In this document: positions 1 to 5,828 of the stretch, piece after piece
Layout: each line of letters begins with the position of its first letter
Numbering within the stretch: the first letter of the stretch is position 1
From: an uncultured Oscillospiraceae bacterium
GTDB lineage: Bacteria; Bacillota; Clostridia; Oscillospirales; Ruminococcaceae
Direction of reading: 5' to 3'
NCBI GenBank assembly: GCA_900543295.1
Contig: UQQY01000090.1
Location: 1-8,985, forward strand
DNA: 8,985 nt
Program-made: the position numbers and the translations under genes
The notes under the pieces: model-generated
Databases searched by the model: none
The model's input: the letters and a program-made list of their open reading frames with translations, nothing else
What the model was told of the DNA's origin: nothing

Positions 1-283
1 CGAGATTGGAAAGCACCTCATCTTTTGTAGAATTGACACAGGTTAAATGCGCAATCGGCATAATATGATATTTTGTTTTAATAATAGAGGCGATATCGCA
101 GGTCAAATGATTTGCGCCGCCCGATCCTCCCGCACTGTAGGTCACACTGATAAAGTCAGGTTTTAACCCATAAAGTCCGTCAAGCGTTTCATAAATCGTA
201 TCGATTGAGCTTGTCTGCTTCGGTGGAAAAATCTCAAATGAAACGACCGGTTTTTTCTCTTTGAATAAACTGCTGATTTTCAT
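1..283 (-). CDS. metF: Methylenetetrahydrofolate reductase, N-terminal part (cut by window edge)
   Basis: MetF reduces 5,10-methylene-THF to 5-methyl-THF in the cytoplasm, supplying the methyl group for methionine synthesis. Only the first 94 codons are in the window. The translation starts MKISSLFKEKKP and carries family hallmarks of the TIM-barrel: S-F-E-I-F-P-P-K at residues 15-22, with Glu17 in the position of the catalytic glutamate; an S-V-T-Y-S-A-G-G-S segment where SVTYGAGGS-like sequences are usual; and an A-H-L-T-C motif. The ATG at 281-283 is preceded by AGGAG with seven bases of spacing. The gene starts 29 bases after the stop of the DUF1887 gene on the same strand, with no terminator between them, so read-through from that gene is likely. 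I infer the bacterial short form (about 290 residues), but the C-terminus is not visible. Confidence 0.93.
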   Translation of the reverse strand, partial: MKISSLFKEKKPVVSFEIFPPKQTSSIDTIYETLDGLYGLKPDFISVTYSAGGSGGANHLTCDIASIIKTKYHIMPIAHLTCVNSTKDEVLSNL

Positions 284-289
284 TTTGCA

Positions 290-294
290 CTCCT
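290..294 (-). promoter_or_regulatory. Ribosome binding site of metF
   Basis: On the minus strand AGGAG lies seven bases before the ATG at 283. It supports independent translation of metF even if it is transcribed together with the upstream nuclease gene. Confidence 0.75.
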
Positions 295-312
295 ATTTCC
301 TTTATATTTATG

Positions 313-1572
313 CTATTCTCTGGAAGAAATTAAAATCAACCTCGACGCAACGTTGCCTCTTTCAAAATCTTCATCTTGAATAATATCGATATTCATATCC
401 TCCGCCCGCTGATAGGTCGCGGGTGAAATTTCCGCAAGATCGCTCAGCGTGACAAGTACACCTCTCGCATAACCGCCGCCGAACAGATCCGTCAGCGTTT
501 TTATTTCGTTAAGCGCCGTTGTAGACGGAACACTGTATTTGCAAGAAATGAAAATCGGCGTAATCCCTCTGGTTAAGACAACGTCAATTTCATTGATCGT
601 ATTGATCGACTCGTTTGCTATACCGTTCCAGTCTACAACCACGCTGATCTGTACGTCATCAAAACAGCCGCACTCAAGCGCCTCTTTATACACATAAAGC
701 TCCAGCCAAATTCCAGTATCAGTCAGACATTGCCGCACGACATGATTCCGAAAACGGAAATGCACCTTGTTTTCATCCACAGAAAGCGAATAAATCAACC
801 CGTTCTCCTCAAGCTGCTCCAGCAGTTCTACGTCGCAGTACCGCATCCTTCCCGCATTATTCATAACCGCAAGCGGCGCGACAACAGACAATGAACGCTC
901 GCCTCCGCCGGTTATCATTTGCAGATACTGGACAAAATGGTTCCATCGTCCCTGCTCGCGGTAGCATAGAGAAAAAACAACGTCAATATCATCAAGAAAC
1001 TGCGCGTCAATATCCTTTGTTGCAACATGACCGTGGCGTAAAAACATGCCGCCAGCCATAGCGAGCACCTCTTCCACTGTGAACCGCGGTTCACAGGGAA
1101 CGCCATCCAATTCTTCACAGTGATAAACGTTGCAGAAGCTGTTTTCTTTATGGTGATACGCAAAAACCGGTACGTTATGCGCAGAACAGAAAATCCCAAC
1201 TGCAAAAGCCAGCGTACTGGAGCCGCCGGTAATATCCACCGCAGCATCCGGATAGCGCTCCAGTATATCCGAAAGAACGCGCTGTACATCTTCGCAGTCA
1301 TACACGTTAACAGGATAAAAATACACATAAGTTTCAGGGCTGCGCAACGCAAAGTAGCGGACAAGCTTTTTCTTCAAACGCTTTCCCGTTATCGGACGCG
1401 ACCCAATGTAGATAACGCGCGCGGGCCTTATTACAGAGGGAGCCAGTACATTCAGCAGCGGCTCCTTATCGTAAATCTCAATAATCGTATCCAGTGTAAA
1501 TTTCGCCCCTTTCTTTTGTATTTTTTTACATATAGAAGAACGGCTTTTCTGCCATCCTTCCGGCAAAATCAT
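313..1572 (-). CDS. Card1/Can2-like CARF-domain nuclease (DUF1887 family)
   Basis: The family pairs a CARF ligand-sensing domain with a PD-(D/E)XK nuclease domain. Characterised members (Card1, Can2) are activated by cyclic oligoadenylate made by type III CRISPR complexes and cut DNA and/or RNA. Visible here: a Rossmann-like CARF region at about residues 28-150, with V-I-Y-I-G-S-R-P at 53-60 and V-D-I-T-G-G-S-S-T at 112-120; a winged-helix-like linker at about 235-285; and a nuclease core with W-L-E (Glu291), N-E-I-D (Asp330) and F-I-S-C-K (Lys345). The residue usually acidic in E-x-K is Ser343. Length is 419 residues, somewhat longer than the roughly 375 of Card1; part of the excess is a basic N-terminal stretch. 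The ATG at 1572 has no clear Shine-Dalgarno, whereas AAAGGGG precedes Leu27 (CTG). A stop codon lies in frame just upstream. No cas gene or array is nearby, so activator and role are unknown. Confidence 0.82.
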   Translation of the reverse strand: MILPEGWQKSRSSICKKIQKKGAKFTLDTIIEIYDKEPLLNVLAPSVIRPARVIYIGSRPITGKRLKKKLVRYFALRSPETYVYFYPVNVYDCEDVQRVLSDILERYPDAAVDITGGSSTLAFAVGIFCSAHNVPVFAYHHKENSFCNVYHCEELDGVPCEPRFTVEEVLAMAGGMFLRHGHVATKDIDAQFLDDIDVVFSLCYREQGRWNHFVQYLQMITGGGERSLSVVAPLAVMNNAGRMRYCDVELLEQLEENGLIYSLSVDENKVHFRFRNHVVRQCLTDTGIWLELYVYKEALECGCFDDVQISVVVDWNGIANESINTINEIDVVLTRGITPIFISCKYSVPSTTALNEIKTLTDLFGGGYARGVLVTLSDLAEISPATYQRAEDMNIDIIQDEDFERGNVASRLILISSRE

Positions 1573-1596
1573 TGAAATTCGGTATCATCACTTTAC

Positions 1597-1636
1597 AAAA
1601 AAACGACTGCAACAGCCATAAAATCTGGCTGCTGCA
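1597..1636 (-). terminator. Intrinsic terminator or leader hairpin between DUF6062 gene and CARF nuclease
   Basis: Read on the minus strand, an 11-bp stem (1626-1636 pairing with 1608-1618, one G-U pair) closes a 7-base loop. Four bases later comes a run of seven T (1603-1597). It has the form of a strong Rho-independent terminator for the DUF6062 gene, whose stop is at 1702. A promoter lies just upstream on the same strand, so transcripts of the CARF nuclease must also pass this element. Confidence 0.8.
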
Positions 1637-1639
1637 ATT

Positions 1640-1668
1640 ATTATACTTTCTTTTCGGATAAAAGGCAA
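1640..1668 (-). promoter_or_regulatory. Sigma-A-type promoter for the CARF nuclease (TTGCCT-17-TATAAT)
   Basis: The minus strand has TTGCCT at 1668-1663, a 17-base spacer and a perfect TATAAT at 1645-1640. The expected transcription start, about seven bases on (near 1632-1633), falls inside the first arm of the terminator-like hairpin. RNA from this promoter would therefore carry a shortened stem, whereas read-through RNA from the DUF6062 gene would carry the full one. Confidence 0.7.
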
Positions 1669-1701
1669 CCACTTTACTTAGAAAAAGCATTAAAGCGACA
1701 G

Positions 1702-2355
1702 TCAGCTCAGCGCATGCACTGCACGTTCTACCGCTGTTTTGACCCGCTCGTTTTCCCGATCTGCTTGTGTACTGCGATAATCAAAGGTGGTGGTGAAAGC
1801 GTGCACATCATCGCGCAGGGACTGAAAATAGGATCTTTCGCACGCTGTAACCTTTTGTATCAGCAAGGCGGCCGCCTTTTTGGGAAGGACAGCGCGAAAT
1901 GTATCGCATAACGCTTCATAATGCGTAAAACAGTAGTATGGCTGTTCCGCCAAAAGCGCTGCAAAATCCGGATCTTTCACTGCCGTACGAGCCGTATTTT
2001 CTAAAAGTTTCTGCACCGCTGTATCGATCTCCCGGCAAACAAAGCAGGTATGAGCCGGAGATTCCTGTCCTTTTTTTCCAGAAGGCGGCATATATCCGCT
2101 TAACAGCTCATCCAGATGGGTTTCGAGCATCAATGCAAGCGAAAGCCGGTTTTTCTGCTTTAACATCGCGGAAAGATGCTCCCCGCAAAAGCCCCAACGA
2201 TTGGTTTCCACGCGGACATCCGGCTCCATCATTGCAGCTCCCATGATGTACTCGATGCACCTACCCTCGAGCATTTTGCGCATCCGGCAGATTGGGCACC
2301 CGTCCTGTTCACCGAATACATCATTTAACGGAATGGTATAGATCGACTCTCTCAT
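1702..2355 (-). CDS. DUF6062 family protein with two CxxC/CxxH pairs
   Basis: I recognise this as the DUF6062 type found in Clostridia; no function is known to me. The 217-residue soluble protein has two similar halves. Each contains a CxxC pair followed by a C-x-x-H pair: C20-P-I-C23 with C57-G-E-H60, then C104-F-V-C107 with C142-F-T-H145. The spacing between pairs is almost identical (37 and 38 residues). That pattern suggests two metal sites, probably zinc, from an internal duplication. A charged helical tail follows from about residue 190. The ATG at 2355 is preceded by GGAGG with ten bases of spacing. The gene is divergent from the OGG-type glycosylase gene with only about 60 bases between them, and it ends 66 bases before the terminator at 1597-1636. 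There is no signal peptide or membrane segment. Confidence 0.85.
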   Translation of the reverse strand: MRESIYTIPLNDVFGEQDGCPICRMRKMLEGRCIEYIMGAAMMEPDVRVETNRWGFCGEHLSAMLKQKNRLSLALMLETHLDELLSGYMPPSGKKGQESPAHTCFVCREIDTAVQKLLENTARTAVKDPDFAALLAEQPYYCFTHYEALCDTFRAVLPKKAAALLIQKVTACERSYFQSLRDDVHAFTTTFDYRSTQADRENERVKTAVERAVHALS

Positions 2356-2357
2356 GC

Positions 2358-2387
2358 TTGACGAACCTCCACAAAGTTTGATATGAT
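2358..2387 (+). promoter_or_regulatory. Promoter of the OGG-type glycosylase gene (TTGACG-18-TATGAT, extended -10)
   Basis: TTGACG at 2358-2363 and TATGAT at 2382-2387 are 18 bases apart. TGA directly before the -10 hexamer makes an extended -10. The expected start near 2394 would give a leader of about 20 bases carrying GAGGTGA, which fits translation from 2415 better than from the GTG at 2460. Confidence 0.7.
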
Positions 2388-2400
2388 ACCTCTTGAAAAA

Positions 2401-2407
2401 GAGGTGA
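2401..2407 (+). promoter_or_regulatory. Ribosome binding site that sets the glycosylase start
   Basis: GAGGTGA matches the anti-Shine-Dalgarno over seven bases and lies seven bases before the in-frame ACG at 2415. The only standard start codon in the correct frame, GTG at 2460, is too far downstream to use it. Confidence 0.65.
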
Positions 2408-2414
2408 CTGTTTT

Positions 2415-3251
2415 ACGAAAAAGGATTATTTCGCATCCGGAAGGGATGTTATCTGGCGTGTGCCGGAATCGGACTGCTCGCTTGCGCTGACGCTCGACTG
2501 CGGACAGGCCTTCCGCTTTGTCAAAGCGGAAGACGGCGTGTTCGAGGGCGTTGTACACGGCCGTGTCCTGCGCATGCAGCAGAAAAAAGAAGAAATCCGT
2601 TTTTTCGACATGATGCTTTCGGAATTTGAAGAACGGTATGTCTCCTATTTCGATATGAACACCGACTATGCCGCACTAAAAACACAGTTCAGCTCCGATC
2701 AAATCTTACAAAAGGCAATCTCCTGCACAAGCGGTATCCGTGTGCTGCGGCAGGATGGTTTCGAAACACTGATTTCCTTCCTGATTTCACAGAACAACAA
2801 CATCCCCCGCATCAAAAAGAGCATTCGCTTACTCTGCGCGCGCTTCGGAAAACAGCTTGCTTCCGACGCCTATACTTTTCCAACGGCAGAAATCCTTGCA
2901 GCATGCAGGCTGGAGGATCTCGCCGGATTGTCTCTTGGGTATCGGGACCGATATCTTCTTGATGCAGCAAAGCGGGTTACTTCCGGCGAGATTGCGCTTG
3001 ATTCACTTTACACGGCGCCCGTCGAACAGGCGCGCGAAACGCTGCGCCGTATCATGGGCGTCGGACCAAAAGTGGCGGAATGCGTTCTTCTATTCGGGTT
3101 CGGCCGGCATGACTGCTTTCCCTTAGACACATGGATGAAAAAAGTAATGCGGCGATACTATCCGGACGGACTGCCCGCAGCTTTTCTGCCAAAAGCAGGT
3201 ATTGCGCAGCAGTACTTATTTCATTATGCACGCTGTTTTGATTCTTTTTGA
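2415..3251 (+). CDS. ogg: 8-oxoguanine DNA glycosylase, OGG1-type HhH-GPD family
   Basis: OGG-type enzymes excise 8-oxoguanine from DNA and nick the abasic site through a lysine Schiff base. Counting from position 2415 (278 residues), the N-terminal domain has D-C-G-Q-A-F-R-F near residues 28-35. Next come the S-Q-N-N-N-I-P-R-I segment (about 125-133) and the helix-hairpin-helix G-V-G-P-K-V-A-E-C with catalytic Lys219. The P-L-D-T-W motif follows, with catalytic Asp238. The layout matches human OGG1 (Lys249, Asp268 from family knowledge). The reading frame is open from 2397 but has no ATG, GTG or TTG before the GTG at 2460. The segment from 2415 (KKDYFASGRDVIW) resembles normal family N-termini and sits behind a strong Shine-Dalgarno, so I place the start at ACG 2415. 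A GTG start at 2460 would give 263 residues. The 3' end overlaps the convergent YibE/F-family gene by 28 bases. Confidence 0.85.
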   Translation, partial: TKKDYFASGRDVIWRVPESDCSLALTLDCGQAFRFVKAEDGVFEGVVHGRVLRMQQKKEEIRFFDMMLSEFEERYVSYFDMNTDYAALKTQFSSDQILQKAISCTSGIRVLRQDGFETLISFLISQNNNIPRIKKSIRLLCARFGKQLASDAYTFPTAEILAACRLEDLAGLSLGYRDRYLLDAAKRVTSGEIALDSLYTAPVEQARETLRRIMGVGPKVAECVLLFGFGRHDCFPLDTWMKKVMRRYYPDGLPAAFLPKAGIAQQYLFHYARCFDSF

Positions 3252-4543
3252 AATGCATTTTCGTATTTTTGCAGCGCGTCGTCCTGAGCGGTGGTTTTTT
3301 GCCGTTTCTTATCCCGTTGTTCACGCTTGGCAGGCGGATTTTTTCCTCCGCCTGCTTTTGCTTTGCGCGAATAGAGAAATGCGGCAAAAAGTGAAGTCAG
3401 CGGAATCGTAAACAGAATGCCAAAGCTGCCGGTCAGCGCCTGCATTACTTCCTCCACAATCATCTCGCGGTTAAACAGCGACATCAGCGACGTCTCACTT
3501 GCAACAAGCAGAATAACGACGGAGAGCGAACTGCCGATGTATGCCAGAATCAGTGTATTTGCCATCGTACCCATAATATCTCGTCCGATCGTCATGCCGG
3601 AGCGAAACAGCTTTTTAAAGCTTTTCTTTTCCCCCATCTGCTCGCTGACCTCCAAAAGCGAGGAGGAAAGCGACATCGAAACGTCCATCACTGCGCCGAC
3701 CGCACCCACAATAATGGCTCCGAAAAGGAGCGCTTTTAAATCGATCTGCACATTGTCCAGCATGGTAATGTACAGCGACTGCTCATCCACAAGACCGGTT
3801 AGCTGCAATGCTTTACTCATAACAGTCGTCAGCACAGCAGTGACCGCAATCCCGCCCGCACAGCCGACCGCCGCGCAAAGACCTTTTTTTGTTGCGCCCA
3901 CAACGATCAGAAGCGTCATAACAATGATAAACAGACAGGTTATTGCCGAGGACAAATAAATATTGTATCCTGAAAGAATGGACGGAACAAATACGGCGAA
4001 AATAGCAAGACAAGTGAACACAAGCGATACAATGGTATTGACGCCCTTTTTTCGCCCAAACAGCAGAAGAAAGAAAAAGAAAAATCCCCCGAGCCATAAA
4101 AGTCCCGGAATCCGGTTATACTCTGCAAAGATCCAGATATAGTTGCCGTTTTCCACAACGTTTCCGTTTTCGTCCAATTCCGAGTCAGACGCGTAGGAGA
4201 GGATCACGTCGTCACCTTCCACGCGTTTTGGCATGACAGCGACAATGGAATCGCGCTGCTGCGTCGCCGTTACCGTAATGCCTTTGAGCGATCCGCTTGT
4301 AACCCGCGCTTCAAAGGTCACCTGCTCGCTTGTCAGCGTATTGTCAGATCCGCTCAGCGTATAACTGTCCTCCTGCACATCGATAACCCTTAAGACCGTT
4401 GCAGAATATTCAAGCTTTGAAACGTTGCCAAAATAAAAGTTACGGGAAGCAATTTTACTGCCGAACACGATATATAAAATGGAAAGCAGAACCGTCAGAA
4501 TATAGATGACTGCTCCGCGGTATTTTTTCAAAAAAGCGATCAT
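3224..4543 (-). CDS. YibE/F-family multi-pass membrane protein
   Basis: This 439-residue integral membrane protein matches the YibE/F family; its biochemical role is not established. One N-terminal membrane segment (about 10-28) is followed by a soluble beta-rich domain (about 35-140), probably outside the membrane. About seven further hydrophobic segments follow: near 147-163, 168-190, 195-216, 222-244, 270-290, 328-348 and 370-391. The conserved-looking loop around 284-325 holds A-V-M-D-V-S-M-S and G-R-D-I-M-G-T-M-A-N-T. The C-terminal tail (393-439) is strongly basic and likely cytoplasmic. I chose the ATG at 4541-4543 because GGAGAGG lies seven bases upstream and a consensus promoter sits at 4569-4597. 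A longer in-frame start at 4699 would run through that promoter. The 3' end overlaps the tail of the convergent glycosylase gene. Confidence 0.88.
   Translation of the reverse strand: MIAFLKKYRGAVIYILTVLLSILYIVFGSKIASRNFYFGNVSKLEYSATVLRVIDVQEDSYTLSGSDNTLTSEQVTFEARVTSGSLKGITVTATQQRDSIVAVMPKRVEGDDVILSYASDSELDENGNVVENGNYIWIFAEYNRIPGLLWLGGFFFFFLLLFGRKKGVNTIVSLVFTCLAIFAVFVPSILSGYNIYLSSAITCLFIIVMTLLIVVGATKKGLCAAVGCAGGIAVTAVLTTVMSKALQLTGLVDEQSLYITMLDNVQIDLKALLFGAIIVGAVGAVMDVSMSLSSSLLEVSEQMGEKKSFKKLFRSGMTIGRDIMGTMANTLILAYIGSSLSVVILLVASETSLMSLFNREMIVEEVMQALTGSFGILFTIPLTSLFAAFLYSRKAKAGGGKNPPAKREQRDKKRQKTTAQDDALQKYENAFQKESKQRA
3330..3359 (+). terminator. Candidate plus-strand terminator inside the YibE/F-family gene
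   Basis: A perfect 9-bp inverted repeat (3330-3338 with 3347-3355, GCAGGCGGA against TCCGCCTGC) closes an 8-base loop and is followed on the plus strand by TTTTGCTTTG. It lies 78 bases after the glycosylase stop, inside codons for the basic tail of the YibE/F protein. It is the first terminator-like structure that glycosylase transcripts would meet. The T-run is short, so efficiency is uncertain. Confidence 0.45.
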
Positions 4544-4568
4544 AAGCGTTCCTCTCCTTCTTCGTTTT

Positions 4569-4597
4569 ATTGTATCCGTTTTTAAAATACATGTCAA
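4569..4597 (-). promoter_or_regulatory. Promoter of the YibE/F-family gene (TTGACA-17-TACAAT)
   Basis: The minus strand has a perfect TTGACA at 4597-4592, a 17-base spacer and TACAAT at 4574-4569. The start site would be near 4562, leaving a leader of roughly 20 bases with the Shine-Dalgarno before the ATG at 4543. Confidence 0.85.
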
Positions 4598-4693
4598 CGC
4601 ACGCAAAAGTTTTCTTTCCGTCTGAACATACAGGAATATGCGCGCCAAAACAACGTCCGGCACGCTTTTTAACACTTTCTTCATGCGAAACAT

Positions 4694-4722
4694 TTGCATT
4701 CTGGACAGGTTTATATTATAAT
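4694..4722 (+). promoter_or_regulatory. Promoter of fba (TTGCAT-17-TATAAT)
   Basis: TTGCAT at 4694-4699 and a perfect TATAAT at 4717-4722 are separated by 17 bases. Transcription would start near 4729, giving a leader of about 89 bases. It is divergent from the promoter of the YibE/F-family gene, about 100 bases away. Confidence 0.82.
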
Positions 4723-4752
4723 AGAGCCGATGATGCAGGAATCATGCAGACA

Positions 4753-4771
4753 TGTATGAAAATTTCGTACA
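4753..4771 (+). promoter_or_regulatory. Near-palindrome in the fba leader, possible operator
   Basis: TGTATGAAAATTTCGTACA is a 19-base inverted repeat: 9-base arms match at 8 positions around a single central A. The one-base centre makes a DNA-binding site for a dimeric regulator more likely than an RNA hairpin. It lies about 25-40 bases downstream of the predicted fba start site, where a bound repressor could block elongation. I cannot assign a regulator. Confidence 0.4.
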
Positions 4772-4802
4772 GCAGAGGTTCGCTGCATAAATTATCATTA
4801 TC

Positions 4803-4809
4803 AGGAGGA
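4803..4809 (+). promoter_or_regulatory. Ribosome binding site of fba
   Basis: AGGAGGA lies eight bases before the ATG at 4818. This near-perfect site is consistent with a highly expressed glycolytic gene. Confidence 0.8.
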
Positions 4810-4817
4810 ATTCTTTC

Positions 4818-5681
4818 ATGTTAGTTTCTGCAAAAGACATGCTTGTCAAAGCGAAAGCAGGCAAATATGCGGTTGGTCAGTTCAATATCAATAATCTTGA
4901 ATGGACAAAAGCGATCCTGCTGACCGCACAGGAGTTAAATTCCCCGGTTATCCTTGGCGTTTCTGAAGGCGCGGGTAAATATATGACCGGCTTTAAAACT
5001 GTTGTCGGCATGGTAAACGGTATGCTCGAAGAGCTTGGCATCACTGTTCCGGTTGCGCTGCATTTGGATCACGGCACCTATGAAGGAGCGAAGAAATGCA
5101 TCGAAGCAGGCTTCTCTTCCATTATGTTTGACGGTTCTCACTATCCGATCGAAGAAAACGTCGAAAAGACCAAAGAGCTTGTTGGCATCTGCCGTGAAAA
5201 AGGCCTTTCCATTGAGGCTGAGGTTGGCTCCATCGGCGGCGAGGAAGACGGCGTAGTCGGCGCAGGCGAATGCGCGGATCCGGACGAATGCAAAATGATC
5301 GCAGATTTGGGCGTTGACATGCTGGCAGCCGGTATCGGCAACATCCACGGCAAATATCCGGCAAACTGGAAGGGCTTAAGCTTTGAAACGCTTGACGCTG
5401 TTCAGCAGAAAACCGGCGACATGCCGCTGGTTCTTCACGGCGGCACCGGCATTCCGGAGGATATGATCAAAAAGGCAATTTCGCTGGGCGTTGCAAAAAT
5501 CAACGTCAACACCGAGTGCCAGCTCTCTTTCGCGGACGCTACGAGAAAATACATTGAAGCGGGCAAGGATCTTCAGGGTAAGGGATTTGATCCGAGAAAG
5601 CTTCTCGCACCGGGCTTTGAAGCGATCAAAGCAACCGTTAAAGAAAAGATGGAGCTTTTCGGCTCTGTAAACAAGGCGTAA
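4818..5681 (+). CDS. fba: Class II fructose-1,6-bisphosphate aldolase
   Basis: This zinc-dependent aldolase interconverts fructose 1,6-bisphosphate with dihydroxyacetone phosphate and glyceraldehyde 3-phosphate in glycolysis and gluconeogenesis. The 287-residue TIM-barrel has the full class II signature. L-H-L-D-H-G holds catalytic Asp84 and zinc ligand His85. F-D-G-S-H is at 104-108 and E-A-E-V-G at 133-137. G-I-G-N-I-H-G holds zinc ligand His177, L-H-G-G-T-G-I-P holds His207, and I-N-V-N-T-E at 228-233 binds phosphate. Length is normal for the Gram-positive type. The start is fixed by AGGAGGA upstream, and the gene has its own promoter and a strong terminator, so it appears monocistronic. 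Its G+C is high compared with the right end of the window (37 of 60 bases at 5401-5460). A related ketose-bisphosphate aldolase substrate (such as tagatose bisphosphate) cannot be fully excluded from sequence alone. Confidence 0.95.
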   Translation: MLVSAKDMLVKAKAGKYAVGQFNINNLEWTKAILLTAQELNSPVILGVSEGAGKYMTGFKTVVGMVNGMLEELGITVPVALHLDHGTYEGAKKCIEAGFSSIMFDGSHYPIEENVEKTKELVGICREKGLSIEAEVGSIGGEEDGVVGAGECADPDECKMIADLGVDMLAAGIGNIHGKYPANWKGLSFETLDAVQQKTGDMPLVLHGGTGIPEDMIKKAISLGVAKINVNTECQLSFADATRKYIEAGKDLQGKGFDPRKLLAPGFEAIKATVKEKMELFGSVNKA

Positions 5682-5697
5682 GGTTTTCAAGCGCAAT

Positions 5698-5742
5698 AAA
5701 AAAAGATACCGTGCAGTACAAAACTGCTCGGTATCTTTTTTT
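5698..5742. terminator. Bidirectional terminator between fba and the hexosaminidase gene
   Basis: A hairpin with GATACCG (5705-5711) pairing with CGGTATC (5729-5735), a T-T mismatch and a 5-bp inner stem (5713-5717 with 5723-5727) is flanked by seven A on the left and seven T on the right. It can therefore stop transcription in both directions, serving the convergent fba and GH20 genes. Confidence 0.9.
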
Positions 5743-5828
5743 ATTGGTTGCAGTGTCATGATACAGCTAAAAGGAAGCTAACCGCCGTTCACTGTTTAAG
5801 AAGTTTGAGAATCTTCTCGCAAGCCTCT

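Noticed and set aside
1513..1545. A nine-codon leader peptide (MAEKPFFYM) overlapping the start of the CARF nuclease gene.
   Set aside because: The purine-rich GGAAGG sits directly against its ATG, leaving no usable spacing, and the peptide has no runs of regulatory codons. It is probably chance.
1..1572. A functional link between the CARF nuclease and metF, for example through S-adenosylmethionine-derived signals.
   Set aside because: SAM-AMP is a known CRISPR signal, but MetF is only indirectly linked to SAM, and adjacency in one genome is not evidence. A neighbourhood survey would be needed before raising it.
4544..4699. A longer YibE/F-family reading frame starting at 4699 (52 extra residues).
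   Set aside because: The extension runs through a perfect TTGACA/TACAAT promoter and has a basic, non-family sequence. The ATG at 4543 has a strong ribosome site and leads directly into the first membrane segment.
4935..5364. Long open frames antisense to fba, and similar frames opposite other genes.
   Set aside because: They are shadows of codon bias in the real genes. They lack ribosome sites and read as low-complexity, Arg- or Ser-rich protein.
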